Assembly: GCF_015558675.1 (NCBI RefSeq)
Contig: NZ_JADMOL010000001.1
Coordinates: 843,797 to 907,796, forward strand
From: Paenibacillus sp. 1001270B_150601_E10
GTDB taxonomy: Bacteria > Bacillota > Bacilli > Paenibacillales > Paenibacillaceae
Length of the DNA: 64,000 nt
Direction: 5' to 3'
Below, piece after piece: positions 1 to 8,011 of the stretch (its first letter is position 1; each line of letters begins with the position of its first letter). A model generated the notes under the pieces. It was not told where the DNA came from and did not search any database. It worked only from the letters and a program-made list of their open reading frames with translations. The position numbers and the translations under genes are program-made.

Positions 1-1269
1 GATCGTCGTCGCCAGCGTGATACCTACGACCATGCCGACATTGCGCACAAGCGAGTTCACACTGCCCGCTGAACCGAGCTGCGTTCTAGGAACCTGGGCC
101 ATAATCAAGGAGTTATTAGGCGATTGGAACAAGCCGCTGCCAATGCCAAGCATCGCGATCCAGATGCCAACGGTTATAATCGAGCTTCCGTCATGCAGGT
201 AAGCAAGCCCAAACTGGGCGATAACCATGACGACAAGGCCGGCAAAGGTCAAGAGCTCAGAGCCGATCTTATCCGACATGGCGCCGCTGATCGGTGCAAC
301 AACGACCATGCAGATCGGAAACAGCATAAGCAGGAACCCCGCATGGAAGGGTGAAAGATTCAGCATATTCTGCGCATAGAACGGCGCAATAATGTTAAAG
401 CAGAAGTTCGCCGTAAAGACAAGGAAGCCGCACAGAATGCTTACGGAGAACAGTGGATTTTTAAACAAGGACAACTGCACAAGCGGCTCCGCGCGCTTCA
501 TTTCCACCCGAAGGAAAACCATAAAGGCAACGGCAGCAGCCGCAAGCGATACGATAATCCAAGTGTTGCTGTAACCGATCTCTTGCCCTAACAGAAGTCC
601 AGCGAACAATGTGATGATGAAGATCGCAAACAGTGTGCTTCCCTGTGCATCCACCTTCGCCTTGACTCGGACGAGATCGCGAGGCAGCACCTTCTGCCCC
701 ATCAAGATCGCAATCAGGCCGATCGGAATATTGACCCAGAAGATATACTCCCAACCGAGTGATGACACAATAATACCGCCTATGCTTGGTCCAGCAATAC
801 TCCCCAGTGATACAAAGGTACCGATAAGACCTAACGCCTTGCCGCGTTCCTGCGGCGGAAAGATATCCGTTACGATCCCCTGACTGTTTGCCATCGTCAT
901 TGACGCGCCAAGCGCCTGAATAACACGTGCGAAGATCAGAAAGGATAGGGATTCGCTTAAACCGCACAGCAAAGAGCCAATTACAAACACCATTGTGCCC
1001 AGCTTGAATATTCGAATCTTGCCTGCTATGTCTCCTAATCGGCCGAAGATAAGAATCGATGCACAGATTGCCATTAGGTACCCTGTCGTTACCCATTGAA
1101 TCTGACCAATAGGAAGTCCTAACTCCTTCGACAGCACGGGCAATGCAATATTAACAATGCTTCCATCGAGCGTTGACATAAACGTAAATAAATTCAGCAC
1201 AATGAGGATGATCCAGCGTTTCTTCTGAATCTCGGCATCCTCTTGGTAGCTGCCTAGAATTGCACTCAT
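1..1269 (-). CDS. MFS drug exporter, DHA2/EmrB-QacA type (3' end off the window)
   Basis: The minus strand is open from ATG at 1269 to the left edge (423 codons, no stop), so the C-terminus is missing; DHA2 exporters usually have 450-550 residues. The protein starts MSAILGSYQED, and the first membrane segment carries TLDGSIVNIALP, the form of the DHA2 signature seen in 14-helix proton-driven multidrug exporters. Further hydrophobic helices follow, with the loop FGRLGDIAGK typical of MFS motif A. A GGAGAGGAAAG ribosome binding site precedes the ATG. A divergent MarR-type gene and two palindromes lie upstream, so repression by that MarR protein and induction by a toxic compound is the natural inference. 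The substrate cannot be told from sequence. Confidence 0.88.
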   Translation of the reverse strand, partial: MSAILGSYQEDAEIQKKRWIILIVLNLFTFMSTLDGSIVNIALPVLSKELGLPIGQIQWVTTGYLMAICASILIFGRLGDIAGKIRIFKLGTMVFVIGSLLCGLSESLSFLIFARVIQALGASMTMANSQGIVTDIFPPQERGKALGLIGTFVSLGSIAGPSIGGIIVSSLGWEYIFWVNIPIGLIAILMGQKVLPRDLVRVKAKVDAQGSTLFAIFIITLFAGLLLGQEIGYSNTWIIVSLAAAAVAFMVFLRVEMKRAEPLVQLSLFKNPLFSVSILCGFLVFTANFCFNIIAPFYAQNMLNLSPFHAGFLLMLFPICMVVVAPISGAMSDKIGSELLTFAGLVVMVIAQFGLAYLHDGSSIITVGIWIAMLGIGSGLFQSPNNSLIMAQVPRTQLGSAGSVNSLVRNVGMVVGITLATTI

Positions 1270-1312
1270 ACTTTCCTCTCCTGCCCTCTATAATATAAAA
1301 TGATTCCATGTT

Positions 1313-1371
1313 GTTGCGTACGCAACTAAAACTATAATAATAGTGTAATCCATTTTAGTTGCGTGCGCAAC
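1313..1371. promoter_or_regulatory. Twin palindromic operators between exporter and marR
   Basis: GTTGCGTACGCAAC at 1313-1326 is a perfect 14-bp palindrome. GTTGCGTGCGCAAC at 1358-1371 is the same site with one central change. Their centres are 45 bp apart and they flank an AT-rich stretch that could hold the divergent promoters. The natural reader is the MarR-type protein encoded at 1477; that pairing is inferred from position. Confidence 0.75.
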
Positions 1372-1476
1372 AATCTACACAATGAATCAGCCCATTATTT
1401 TTAGATATGGTAAACTATATACTGGAGCTTACCCAATAAGCGGCATTTTCATCATTTATCATAGAGGTGTGTTTCG

Positions 1477-1902
1477 TTGAAGAAAGAACCGATTGGCAAG
1501 CTGATCTCCTACATTCACCGACAGAATCAAAAGCATCTGGCTAAGTCGCTCGCGCCGTACGGCATCGGCAGCGGCGGTCAGCACAGCTTTTTGAAGGCTG
1601 TCCTTACGGCCCCTGGCATTACGCAGGATCAGCTCACGCAGCAGTTAAAATTCGATAAAGCGACAACCGCTAGATCCATTAAGCAGTTGGAGCAATCCGG
1701 CTACATCGAACGGAGAGCAGACCCGAATGATCGACGCTCTCATTTGCTCTATCCTACGCAGAAAGCGGTTGATTTTCATCCAAGATTGATGGATATACTG
1801 GCAGAGTCCAACATGAAGCTCGCCTATCATTTGAATGAAGAAGAGAAAGATACACTGATCACCCTGCTTCAAAAAGTTAGCCGCGAGCATCCCGACGATT
1901 AA
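1477..1902 (+). CDS. MarR-family transcriptional regulator
   Basis: A 141-residue protein of usual MarR length. The winged-helix core runs from about residue 30 to 100 (LTAPGITQDQLTQQL, then KATTARSIKQLEQSGYIER as recognition helix, then a wing containing DPNDRRSH). DPNDRR is the typical MarR wing loop. The start is TTG at 1477, seven bases after AGAGGTGT (1463-1470). It is divergent from the MFS exporter and is expected to bind the two palindromes between them as a dimer, regulating both the exporter and itself. The ligand is unknown. Confidence 0.9.
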   Translation: MKKEPIGKLISYIHRQNQKHLAKSLAPYGIGSGGQHSFLKAVLTAPGITQDQLTQQLKFDKATTARSIKQLEQSGYIERRADPNDRRSHLLYPTQKAVDFHPRLMDILAESNMKLAYHLNEEEKDTLITLLQKVSREHPDD

Positions 1903-2153
1903 ATGCAATCACTAAAAGACTATTAAACTTCATACATGTACGTTACACAGGTCTCTTTTTGCCTGAGCCTCCATTAGATTTTAGACTTCTTCCTTTTCTC
2001 AGATACTAGATTTAAAGCGTTTAGCTCAATCTTTCGTACGAATGCTGCATGCAGATGTCTGGCATATCTTTCGCCTCTACAGATATGAATAGGATATCAG
2101 CACGAAATGAAAGCACAGACCAAGCCAAGTGAGAAAAAGGAGGAATTATTGAC

Positions 2154-3248
2154 GTGATGAAATTATGGATTGACAACATCGTCAATCACAAAAAACATGT
2201 GTTCCGTGCAGGTATGATATGCCTTATGGCAGGCAGCCTTCTGTTCGCGACAGGCGGGGTTGCAGCTGAACCAAACATTCAGCCACCGCCTCATGAACCA
2301 ACGACACATGGCTCGATTCCGCAGAATGAAAAGCAAGCGGACGTTCTTCCCGTCTTAAGCGATGACGTTCTGTCCTGCAGCACCAGTTCATGTCTATCCA
2401 GCGCGCTTAAAAATGTCACCCCTGGCAAGCGCATCGTGCTTGCGCCCGGGACCTACACCGGCAGCTTCTCATCCGACGTTGATGGAACCGAAACTGCACC
2501 CATTACGATTCAAAGCCAAGACCCCGCTAACCCCGCTGTCCTCTCCGGCTACTCGACCGGCTCTGGCTTCAGCCTTCGCGTGAGAGGCGATCACTGGATC
2601 ATTCGCGACATGATCTTCACAAATGCTCAGAAGGGCATCCTGCTTGATCATTCCAACCATACGCTTATCACGGATGTAGAAGTGTACAACATTGGCTATG
2701 AAGCGGTTCATTTTCGTGATGGCACCTCTTACAGCACAATCGAGAATTCCTATATTCATGATACCGGCAAGACTGGCCCTGGCTTTGGCGAAGGGGTGTA
2801 TGTCGGCTCTGCAAACGGAGCAAGCTATGATCCAAACACGCATTACAACACGATTCGCAGCGTTGTGTTTGGTCCTAACATTACTGCTGAGCATATTGAC
2901 ATCAAGGAACGTTCGATCGGAACGTTGGTCGAGTACTGCACCTTCTACGGCGAAGGCATCAGCGGAGCCAATTATGCGGACAGCTTCATCGACGTTAAAG
3001 GCAACGATGCGATCATCCGCCACAACATCGGCTACCAGCAAGGCAACAGCATAATTGTCGATGCCTTCCAGCTCCACGAAATTCTCCCCGGCTGGGGAAT
3101 CAATAATACATTTTCAAACAATACCTTGTATCTAACCGACCCTGCTGTTTATGTCATTGGCGCATACAGCAGCACATCTGCCACCGCGACTCAAAATACA
3201 CGCAGCCCGGCAGGAAATATGTATAAAGGAAATGTAACGGTTCAGTAA
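2154..3248 (+). CDS. Secreted right-handed parallel beta-helix protein (pectate-lyase-like fold)
   Basis: A protein of 364 residues with a basic N-terminus and a hydrophobic segment (AGMICLMAGSLLFATGGVAA), a signal peptide probably cut after VAA. A proline-rich linker follows, then from about residue 85 the pattern of stacked beta-helix coils: GKRIVLAPGTYTG, APITIQSQDP, DHWIIRDMIFTNA, TLITDVEVYNIG, NTIRSVVFGPN. This is the fold of polysaccharide lyases (PL1/PL6/PL9-like) and related enzymes. I cannot identify catalytic residues or a CAZy family with confidence. GTG at 2154 or ATG at 2157 may be the start; AAGGAGG lies at 2137-2143. It appears monocistronic. Confidence 0.75.
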   Translation: MMKLWIDNIVNHKKHVFRAGMICLMAGSLLFATGGVAAEPNIQPPPHEPTTHGSIPQNEKQADVLPVLSDDVLSCSTSSCLSSALKNVTPGKRIVLAPGTYTGSFSSDVDGTETAPITIQSQDPANPAVLSGYSTGSGFSLRVRGDHWIIRDMIFTNAQKGILLDHSNHTLITDVEVYNIGYEAVHFRDGTSYSTIENSYIHDTGKTGPGFGEGVYVGSANGASYDPNTHYNTIRSVVFGPNITAEHIDIKERSIGTLVEYCTFYGEGISGANYADSFIDVKGNDAIIRHNIGYQQGNSIIVDAFQLHEILPGWGINNTFSNNTLYLTDPAVYVIGAYSSTSATATQNTRSPAGNMYKGNVTVQ

Positions 3249-3263
3249 ACTTGAAAATTTAGG

Positions 3264-3292
3264 TTGACATCCGCAAAATCGTTCCATATAAT
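3264..3292 (+). promoter_or_regulatory. Sigma-A promoter of the leuA T-box transcript
   Basis: TTGACA (3264-3269) and TATAAT (3287-3292) are perfect consensus hexamers with a 17-bp spacer. Transcription should start near 3299, leaving about 265 nt of leader before the terminator. Confidence 0.9.
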
Positions 3293-3298
3293 AACAAC

Positions 3299-3563
3299 TA
3301 ATTTCATATCACAATGTGATGATTAGAAATAGTAGAAGTGTAATGACCTTTCAGAGAGCCGTTGGTTGGTGTGAAGCGGCAGTGTGATTCCCTTCGAACT
3401 CGTCTATGAACAGCTGCCCGATAATGTAGGGTAAGACGGAATTCCACCGTTATAAGGATAGATGGTGATGGCCATCGAAAGAGATTGTTTCCTTTTATCT
3501 GGAAATGAATTAGAGTGGTACCGCGAGTTCAACCTCGTCTCTATGCAGAGACGGGGTTTTTTT
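3299..3563 (+). promoter_or_regulatory. T-box leader controlling leuA, probably leucine-specific
   Basis: The T-box sequence AGAGTGGTACCGCG lies at 3512-3525 and is followed by GAG that can pair with CTC in the terminator arm, giving the antiterminator/terminator switch. AGAG and GGTGTGAAGCGG segments near 3354-3378 fit the Stem I elements. The likely specifier is CTC (leucine) at 3399-3401, in GAACTCG, with a purine after the codon as is usual. Uncharged tRNA-Leu would stabilise the antiterminator and switch leuA on. The T-box class is clear; the specifier codon is my reading without a computed fold. Confidence 0.88.
3533..3563 (+). terminator. Intrinsic terminator of the T-box leader
   Basis: CCTCGTCTCT (3533-3542) pairs with AGAGACGGGG (3547-3556) over ten positions with loop ATGC, followed by seven T (3557-3563). 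Its 5' arm overlaps the antiterminator partner of the T-box. Confidence 0.9.
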
Positions 3564-3634
3564 GTTGGCTGAATACCCGGTTCAGCCAACCTCGCTTCAT
3601 ATTGATCAAACCTATACATGAGGAGGATGTTAGA

Positions 3635-5188
3635 ATGAATCGTCAAATTATCGTATTGGATACAACCTTGCGCGATGGAGAACAGGTCCCAGGAGCCAAG
3701 TTAAATATGCAGCAAAAGCTTGAAATGGCGGAGCAGCTTAGACGCTTGAATGTCGATATTATCGAGGCTGGCTTCCCTGCCTCCTCTAGAGGTGATTTCG
3801 AATCCGTGCAAGCGATCGCGAAAAAGGTAGGCCATCAAGTCGGCATTACCGCCCTTGCTCGTGCAGTTAAAAATGATATTGACGCCGTATATGAAAGCAT
3901 TAAGCTTGCGCAGAATCCGCTTATTCATATCGTGCTTGGCACCTCCAATATTCATGTAGATAAGAAATTCAACCGATCCAAGGATGCTGTGCTGCAAATG
4001 GGTGTGGACGCGGTTAAATATGCAAAGACCTTGCTTCCGCATGTTCAGTACTCCACGGAGGATGCTTCCCGTTCGGAATTTGAATATTTGTGGAGCACCA
4101 TTGAGGCGGTCGTGAAGGCAGGAGCGACGATGATCAACGTGCCAGATACCGTTGGCTACGCTATCCCTGAGGAATTCGGCGATATGATCCGCCGCATCAA
4201 TGAGCGCCTTAAAAATCTGAACGATCAGGTTATCTTGAGCGTTCACTGCCATAATGATCTTGGCATGGCGACTGCCAATACTTTAAGTGCCATTAAAAAT
4301 GGCGCCGACAAGGTTGAGGTGACGATAAACGGTCTTGGTGAGCGTGCAGGAAATGCTTCCCTCGAAGAGGTCGTTATGGGCTTGAAGGTTCGTGAGTCCT
4401 TCTATCAAAGCTATACCAACATTAAGACGACGGAACTCCAACGCTCTTCACGGCTTGTAACTTACTTGACTGGGCTTGATGTGCAAGTGAACAAAGCCAT
4501 CACGGGCGAAAATGCCTTCGCCCACTCTTCAGGCATCCATCAGGATGGACTGCTAAAGGATAAGCAGGTATATGAGATTATGTCGCCTGAAGAAGTCGGT
4601 GCCGACAGCATGGAACTGATTCTGACTGCCCGCTCCGGCCGCCATGCCTTTAAGAATGCAGTGGAGCGCATGGGCTTTGATACAAGCGATACTGAAGATT
4701 TTGAAAAACTATTCGAGAAGTTCCTCAGCTTAGCCGATTCCAAAAAGGAAGTGTACGACCACGATGTGTTCTATTTGGTCACGAACCATCGTACGGTCGA
4801 GAAGACATCTGTTCAGCTGTATGAGCTGGTATCGTTCCAAGTCATCAGCAATGATGTCCATCCAACAGCAAGTGTTTCGCTCAAAAAAGGCGATGACCAC
4901 TTCCAAGACAGCGCAGTCGGTGATGGACCGATTGATGCCCTTTACTCAGTTATTAAGAATATGGTAGGACTTGATGTACAGCTGAAAGACTATAAAATTA
5001 CCAGCCTGTCTAGAGGCAAGGATGCCATTGGACGCGTCAATATTCGAATGGAATATGAGGGCAAGACTTACGCAGGTCGTGCAATGGACACAGATATTAT
5101 CAAGGCGAGTGCCCATGCCTTCCTGAACGCCATTAACGCTGCACTTCTCGAGCTGGAACAGGAGAAGCAAGAGGTATCTGCTACTTAA
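3635..5188 (+). CDS. leuA: 2-isopropylmalate synthase
   Basis: Condenses acetyl-CoA and 2-oxoisovalerate, the first committed step of leucine synthesis. The ATG at 3635 follows AGGAGGA (3621-3627) and gives 517 residues, normal for full-length LeuA; upstream in-frame codons lie inside the T-box leader. The DRE-TIM catalytic barrel starts with [10 protein letters not shown] and contains metal-binding HCHNDLGMA and the [13 protein letters not shown] segment; [11 protein letters not shown] lies near residue 310. The C-terminal 130 residues form the allosteric LeuA dimer domain. The motif reads [11 protein letters not shown] where many LeuA proteins have DGEQSPG. The gene stands alone, not in an ilv-leu operon, so it may be an extra copy; a related acyl transferase activity is less likely given the leucine T-box. 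Confidence 0.9.
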   Translation: MNRQIIVLDTTLRDGEQVPGAKLNMQQKLEMAEQLRRLNVDIIEAGFPASSRGDFESVQAIAKKVGHQVGITALARAVKNDIDAVYESIKLAQNPLIHIVLGTSNIHVDKKFNRSKDAVLQMGVDAVKYAKTLLPHVQYSTEDASRSEFEYLWSTIEAVVKAGATMINVPDTVGYAIPEEFGDMIRRINERLKNLNDQVILSVHCHNDLGMATANTLSAIKNGADKVEVTINGLGERAGNASLEEVVMGLKVRESFYQSYTNIKTTELQRSSRLVTYLTGLDVQVNKAITGENAFAHSSGIHQDGLLKDKQVYEIMSPEEVGADSMELILTARSGRHAFKNAVERMGFDTSDTEDFEKLFEKFLSLADSKKEVYDHDVFYLVTNHRTVEKTSVQLYELVSFQVISNDVHPTASVSLKKGDDHFQDSAVGDGPIDALYSVIKNMVGLDVQLKDYKITSLSRGKDAIGRVNIRMEYEGKTYAGRAMDTDIIKASAHAFLNAINAALLELEQEKQEVSAT

Positions 5189-5205
5189 CGACAACACGGG
5201 ATTAT

Positions 5206-5229
5206 GGAGCATCGTGCCTTCGATGCTCC
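5206..5229. repeat. Inverted repeat after leuA
   Basis: GGAGCATCG (5206-5214) and CGATGCTCC (5221-5229) form a perfect 9-bp stem with loop TGCCTT, but no T-run follows. It may act as an mRNA 3' hairpin or a weak terminator of leuA. Confidence 0.6.
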
Positions 5230-5252
5230 CCCTCAACATGGAGGCTTGCAAC

Positions 5253-5555
5253 ATGAAGGCATTAGCAAAAAGCGCGCAGCATGTCCAAGATGTACTCATT
5301 CAACAAGGCTATCGCAATCAAGTCATCGAATTGCCCGACAGCACCCGATCAGCCCAAGAAGCAGCAGACACGATTGGCTGTCAGGTGTCTCAGATCGCGA
5401 AGTCGATCATTTTTCGAATAAAAGAACAGGATGCTCCCCTACTTGTCATCGCAAGCGGGACGAATCAGGTAAATGAAAAAGGAACTGATCGATATGACTG
5501 GCGGGCAGGTACAGAGCATTACATAAGTGGAGGCTTGCGCGTGATAAGCGTTTAG
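5253..5555 (+). pseudogene. Decayed YbaK/EbsC-family (prolyl-tRNA editing type) gene
   Basis: From ATG 5253 (GGAGG at 5240-5244) the frame reads MKALAKSAQHVQDVLIQQG, followed by IELPDSTRSAQEAADTIGCQVSQIAKSI-type text and LLVIASGTNQVNEK. This matches the N-terminal half of YbaK-like aminoacyl-tRNA deacylases, which are normally about 160 residues. At about 5481-5486 the family-like reading moves to the +1 frame (ELIDMTGGQVQ) and soon meets a stop. The conserved C-terminal half (TGFAIGG-type region) is missing. I infer a frameshift plus a 3' deletion, so the gene is probably non-functional. Confidence 0.7.
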
Positions 5556-5647
5556 GGCAATAAGAGCGATAAGAATATAGGAATACAGCAACCTCTGATC
5601 GCTTCCATGCGTTTACTAGAATAGGACAGTAAAATATTGGAGGCGCT

Positions 5648-6610
5648 ATGATGAGAACATCGATTCGTCACATGTGGATTGCTGCAACGACAATTCTGTT
5701 GCTCTCTACTCTTCCTATCGCTGATGCCAAGGCCGCCCCTTCTACCAAATTAGTTGTGAAAGGCAGGACCGTCACGAACGAGCTGCCTACTATCACTATT
5801 GAAGGACGAACGCTGGTCCCGCTTCGCGTCGTAAGCGAGGCCTTGGAAGCAGAAGTGAAGTGGGATTCTAAAACGTCAACTGCCACCATTCAGAAATGGG
5901 GAGAACGTTTAAGCTTACAGCCTGAGGCAAAAGTAGCACGATGGCAAGGAGCCTCGTCAGACGATCAATTTATAACTTTAGAAACACCAGCCAAGCTTAA
6001 GAATGAAACAATCTATGTACCGCTTCGTTTGATCTCCTCTACCTTTGGATACAACGTGACATGGACCAAAGGAGAGATTCAAATCAACTCTCCGTTAAGC
6101 GAGAAGTCTAGGCAAGTTCTGTACCGTGGTTCATTAGCAGAAGCTAGAGAACAGATCATCAAGCTCTATCAGCCTATTCATTATATGCACAAACCGCTGA
6201 ACATCACGATTACTGATGAAAATTATGACGTGATATACCTTTTTCCAAAAGGAAAAGCTCTAGGCTTCTATAAGCTTTACGGTGATACCATAGCCTGGAT
6301 CGAGCTTAAAGACGACTTTCTTGTCAGCACCTGGCAAGCGAACCTCGACGTAAATTCCTCTGTCGATCACTTCCAAGCCTTTAAAGAAATGAAATTCGAG
6401 AACGAAAAAGGGGCACGTCCCTCTCTTAAGAATGAAGAAATGTACGTATTTGGTAGCGGAATATTTGGCGACAGCACCACTTCATATTACGGAATCATTG
6501 ATGAACATCGACAGTCTTCCATTATATCTTATAAAATCACCATAGCAGGAGAATCAAAAGGAGCTATTTCATATACCCTTCCTGGCGAAATAAGAACGGA
6601 TCAAAGATGA
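5648..6610 (+). CDS. Secreted protein with copper-amine-oxidase-type stalk domain
   Basis: 320 residues. The N-terminus is a clear signal peptide (hydrophobic ATTILLLSTLPIADA, cut near AKA). Residues 30-150 carry the two-part stalk repeat common in Paenibacillus secreted proteins (PF07833): TIEGRTLVPLRVVSEALEAEV, then TIYVPLRLISSTFGYNVTWT. This module is not a copper enzyme; it is thought to be a wall or matrix-associated spacer. The C-terminal 160 residues match nothing I recognise. GGAGGCGCT precedes tandem ATGs at 5648 and 5651. It is followed by a terminator at 6712. Confidence 0.8.
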   Translation: MMRTSIRHMWIAATTILLLSTLPIADAKAAPSTKLVVKGRTVTNELPTITIEGRTLVPLRVVSEALEAEVKWDSKTSTATIQKWGERLSLQPEAKVARWQGASSDDQFITLETPAKLKNETIYVPLRLISSTFGYNVTWTKGEIQINSPLSEKSRQVLYRGSLAEAREQIIKLYQPIHYMHKPLNITITDENYDVIYLFPKGKALGFYKLYGDTIAWIELKDDFLVSTWQANLDVNSSVDHFQAFKEMKFENEKGARPSLKNEEMYVFGSGIFGDSTTSYYGIIDEHRQSSIISYKITIAGESKGAISYTLPGEIRTDQR

Positions 6611-6711
6611 TGCTTATTTGGGGAAACTCATATCTAATCAGGATTCTCCAATGGAAGCTTTGAATCTTCTTCTTTCTCGCCTAACTCGGAATGCTACGCA
6701 TAACTAAGCAT

Positions 6712-6753
6712 AAGCCTCTGATCACGCAATATCGTGGGCAGGAGGCTTTTTTT
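6712..6753 (+). terminator. Intrinsic terminator after the stalk-domain gene
   Basis: AAGCCTC (6712-6718) pairs with GAGGCTT (6742-6748), with an inner CACG/CGTG stem, and T6747-6753 follow. It serves the plus-strand gene ending at 6610. Confidence 0.85.
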
Positions 6754-6867
6754 ATCAACAAGAAGAACGGATGCTATGCCTTAATACAGTGGACGGACAT
6801 CTTTCCATATTCTATTGCGGGACATGAGAACCTCCGAGCAATCGATTAATATGGCTGGCCATTCATG

Positions 6868-7743
6868 CTAGCTGTACGGGTCCTTCTGTCCTATGCAAGA
6901 TGAGCGAGTTGTCTCCGAGGATACCCCTTTCACTTGATTAGGCGACACTCCCTTATGCTTTTTATACAACTTGCTGAAAAAGTATGGATCGCTATACCCA
7001 ACCATGCGAGCGGCTTCTCTAACGGTTGAATACGGTTGCTGCAACAATCGCTCAGCCTCCTTAAGACGGTGCTGAATCAAATAATTCATCGGGCTTATTC
7101 CGAGCTCTTTATGGAATACATAAGAAAAATGCTTATCGGTCTTATCATAGCGAGAAGCTATGTCATGAAGCTTTAGAGGCTCCATGTAATGGTGATGAAT
7201 GTATAGAACAGCATCCTCCACAAGCTTAGCGTCTGAAGAATGATGAATAACACGGGCGCAATCGATCATCTCAGCAAGCAGGGAATAGAACAAAGCCCTT
7301 ACCTTCAGTTCCTCTTGCTCTCCTGCATGTCGAGTAAGATGCAGCAATCGATGGAGAAGATGATCGATGCTTCCTCTCTCCCTAACCTGTATTTCACAAT
7401 GAGGCAGCAAACGATCCTCGCTACTCTCACCTTTCGTGCTACATGCATGCATTTCATAGCGAAGAAGGTAGTAGTGTACAGGTTCGGGACTTGATTGAAA
7501 GCGAACTCGCTGCGCTCCATTTCCATGGATAATGAAACTTGTCGATAACGAATACATCGTATGGTCGATCATCACCTCTCCGCTTCCACGGACAGGAAAT
7601 AAAAAGAATGGAATCGATTGAGACATGATAGGAGGACTCTTATCCTTGCAGTGTCCATCCAGCACTTTATAGTGAATGTCATGCAGCTGCAGTTGACTCG
7701 CGGCAAGCTGACTTGATAATTGTTTGACATCGATTAACACCAT
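6868..7743 (-). CDS. AraC-family transcriptional regulator
   Basis: I chose ATG 7743 (291 residues) because AGAGGGT lies seven bases upstream; a TTG at 7767 in the same frame lacks a ribosome binding site. The N-terminal 160 residues look like a cupin-type sensing domain. The C-terminal 100 residues hold two AraC helix-turn-helix units: LHDIASRYDKTDKHFSYVF and the signature region around VREAARMVGYSDPYFFSKLYKKHKGVSP. It is divergent from an ABC exporter, and the intergenic region holds a Fur-like box. In Bacillales such regulators often sense siderophores or other iron-linked ligands; that role is inferred here only from position. Confidence 0.88.
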   Translation of the reverse strand: MVLIDVKQLSSQLAASQLQLHDIHYKVLDGHCKDKSPPIMSQSIPFFLFPVRGSGEVMIDHTMYSLSTSFIIHGNGAQRVRFQSSPEPVHYYLLRYEMHACSTKGESSEDRLLPHCEIQVRERGSIDHLLHRLLHLTRHAGEQEELKVRALFYSLLAEMIDCARVIHHSSDAKLVEDAVLYIHHHYMEPLKLHDIASRYDKTDKHFSYVFHKELGISPMNYLIQHRLKEAERLLQQPYSTVREAARMVGYSDPYFFSKLYKKHKGVSPNQVKGVSSETTRSSCIGQKDPYS

Positions 7744-7859
7744 GACAGGACCCTCTATTCCCTTCAATAGGATGGCGGAAATAATCCATTATACTTCCTG
7801 CGAATACTCCATTGGCGGTTCTTGGCTGAACAGCTAGAATAATACTATCACAAGCAATT

Positions 7860-7878
7860 GAGAATGAAAATCATTATT
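7860..7878. promoter_or_regulatory. Fur-like iron box between araC-type gene and ABC exporter
   Basis: GAGAATGAAAATCATTATT matches the 19-bp Fur consensus GATAATGATAATCATTATC at 16 of 19 positions. It lies just downstream of a possible plus-strand promoter (TTCTTG at 7819, TACTAT at 7843, 18-bp spacer), where binding would block the exporter promoter. Iron-dependent repression is inferred. Confidence 0.6.
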
Positions 7879-8011
7879 AAGAAAACAGAAGAGATTCGAA
7901 AGGATAAGATGATCATGCATAATCATACATTTATGGCCTATAGCTTCATTTAGCTAGCCAAAATCAAGACATCGAACATGAACATGTTAGAAAATGGAGG
8001 GAATACCCGCT

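Noticed and set aside
461-1096. 211-codon reading frame on the minus strand
   Set aside because: Out of frame with the MFS exporter on the same strand; its text is rich in Cys, Arg and His without any family motif.
2012-2025. cre-like TTAAAGCGTTTAGC before the beta-helix gene
   Set aside because: Three mismatches at conserved positions.
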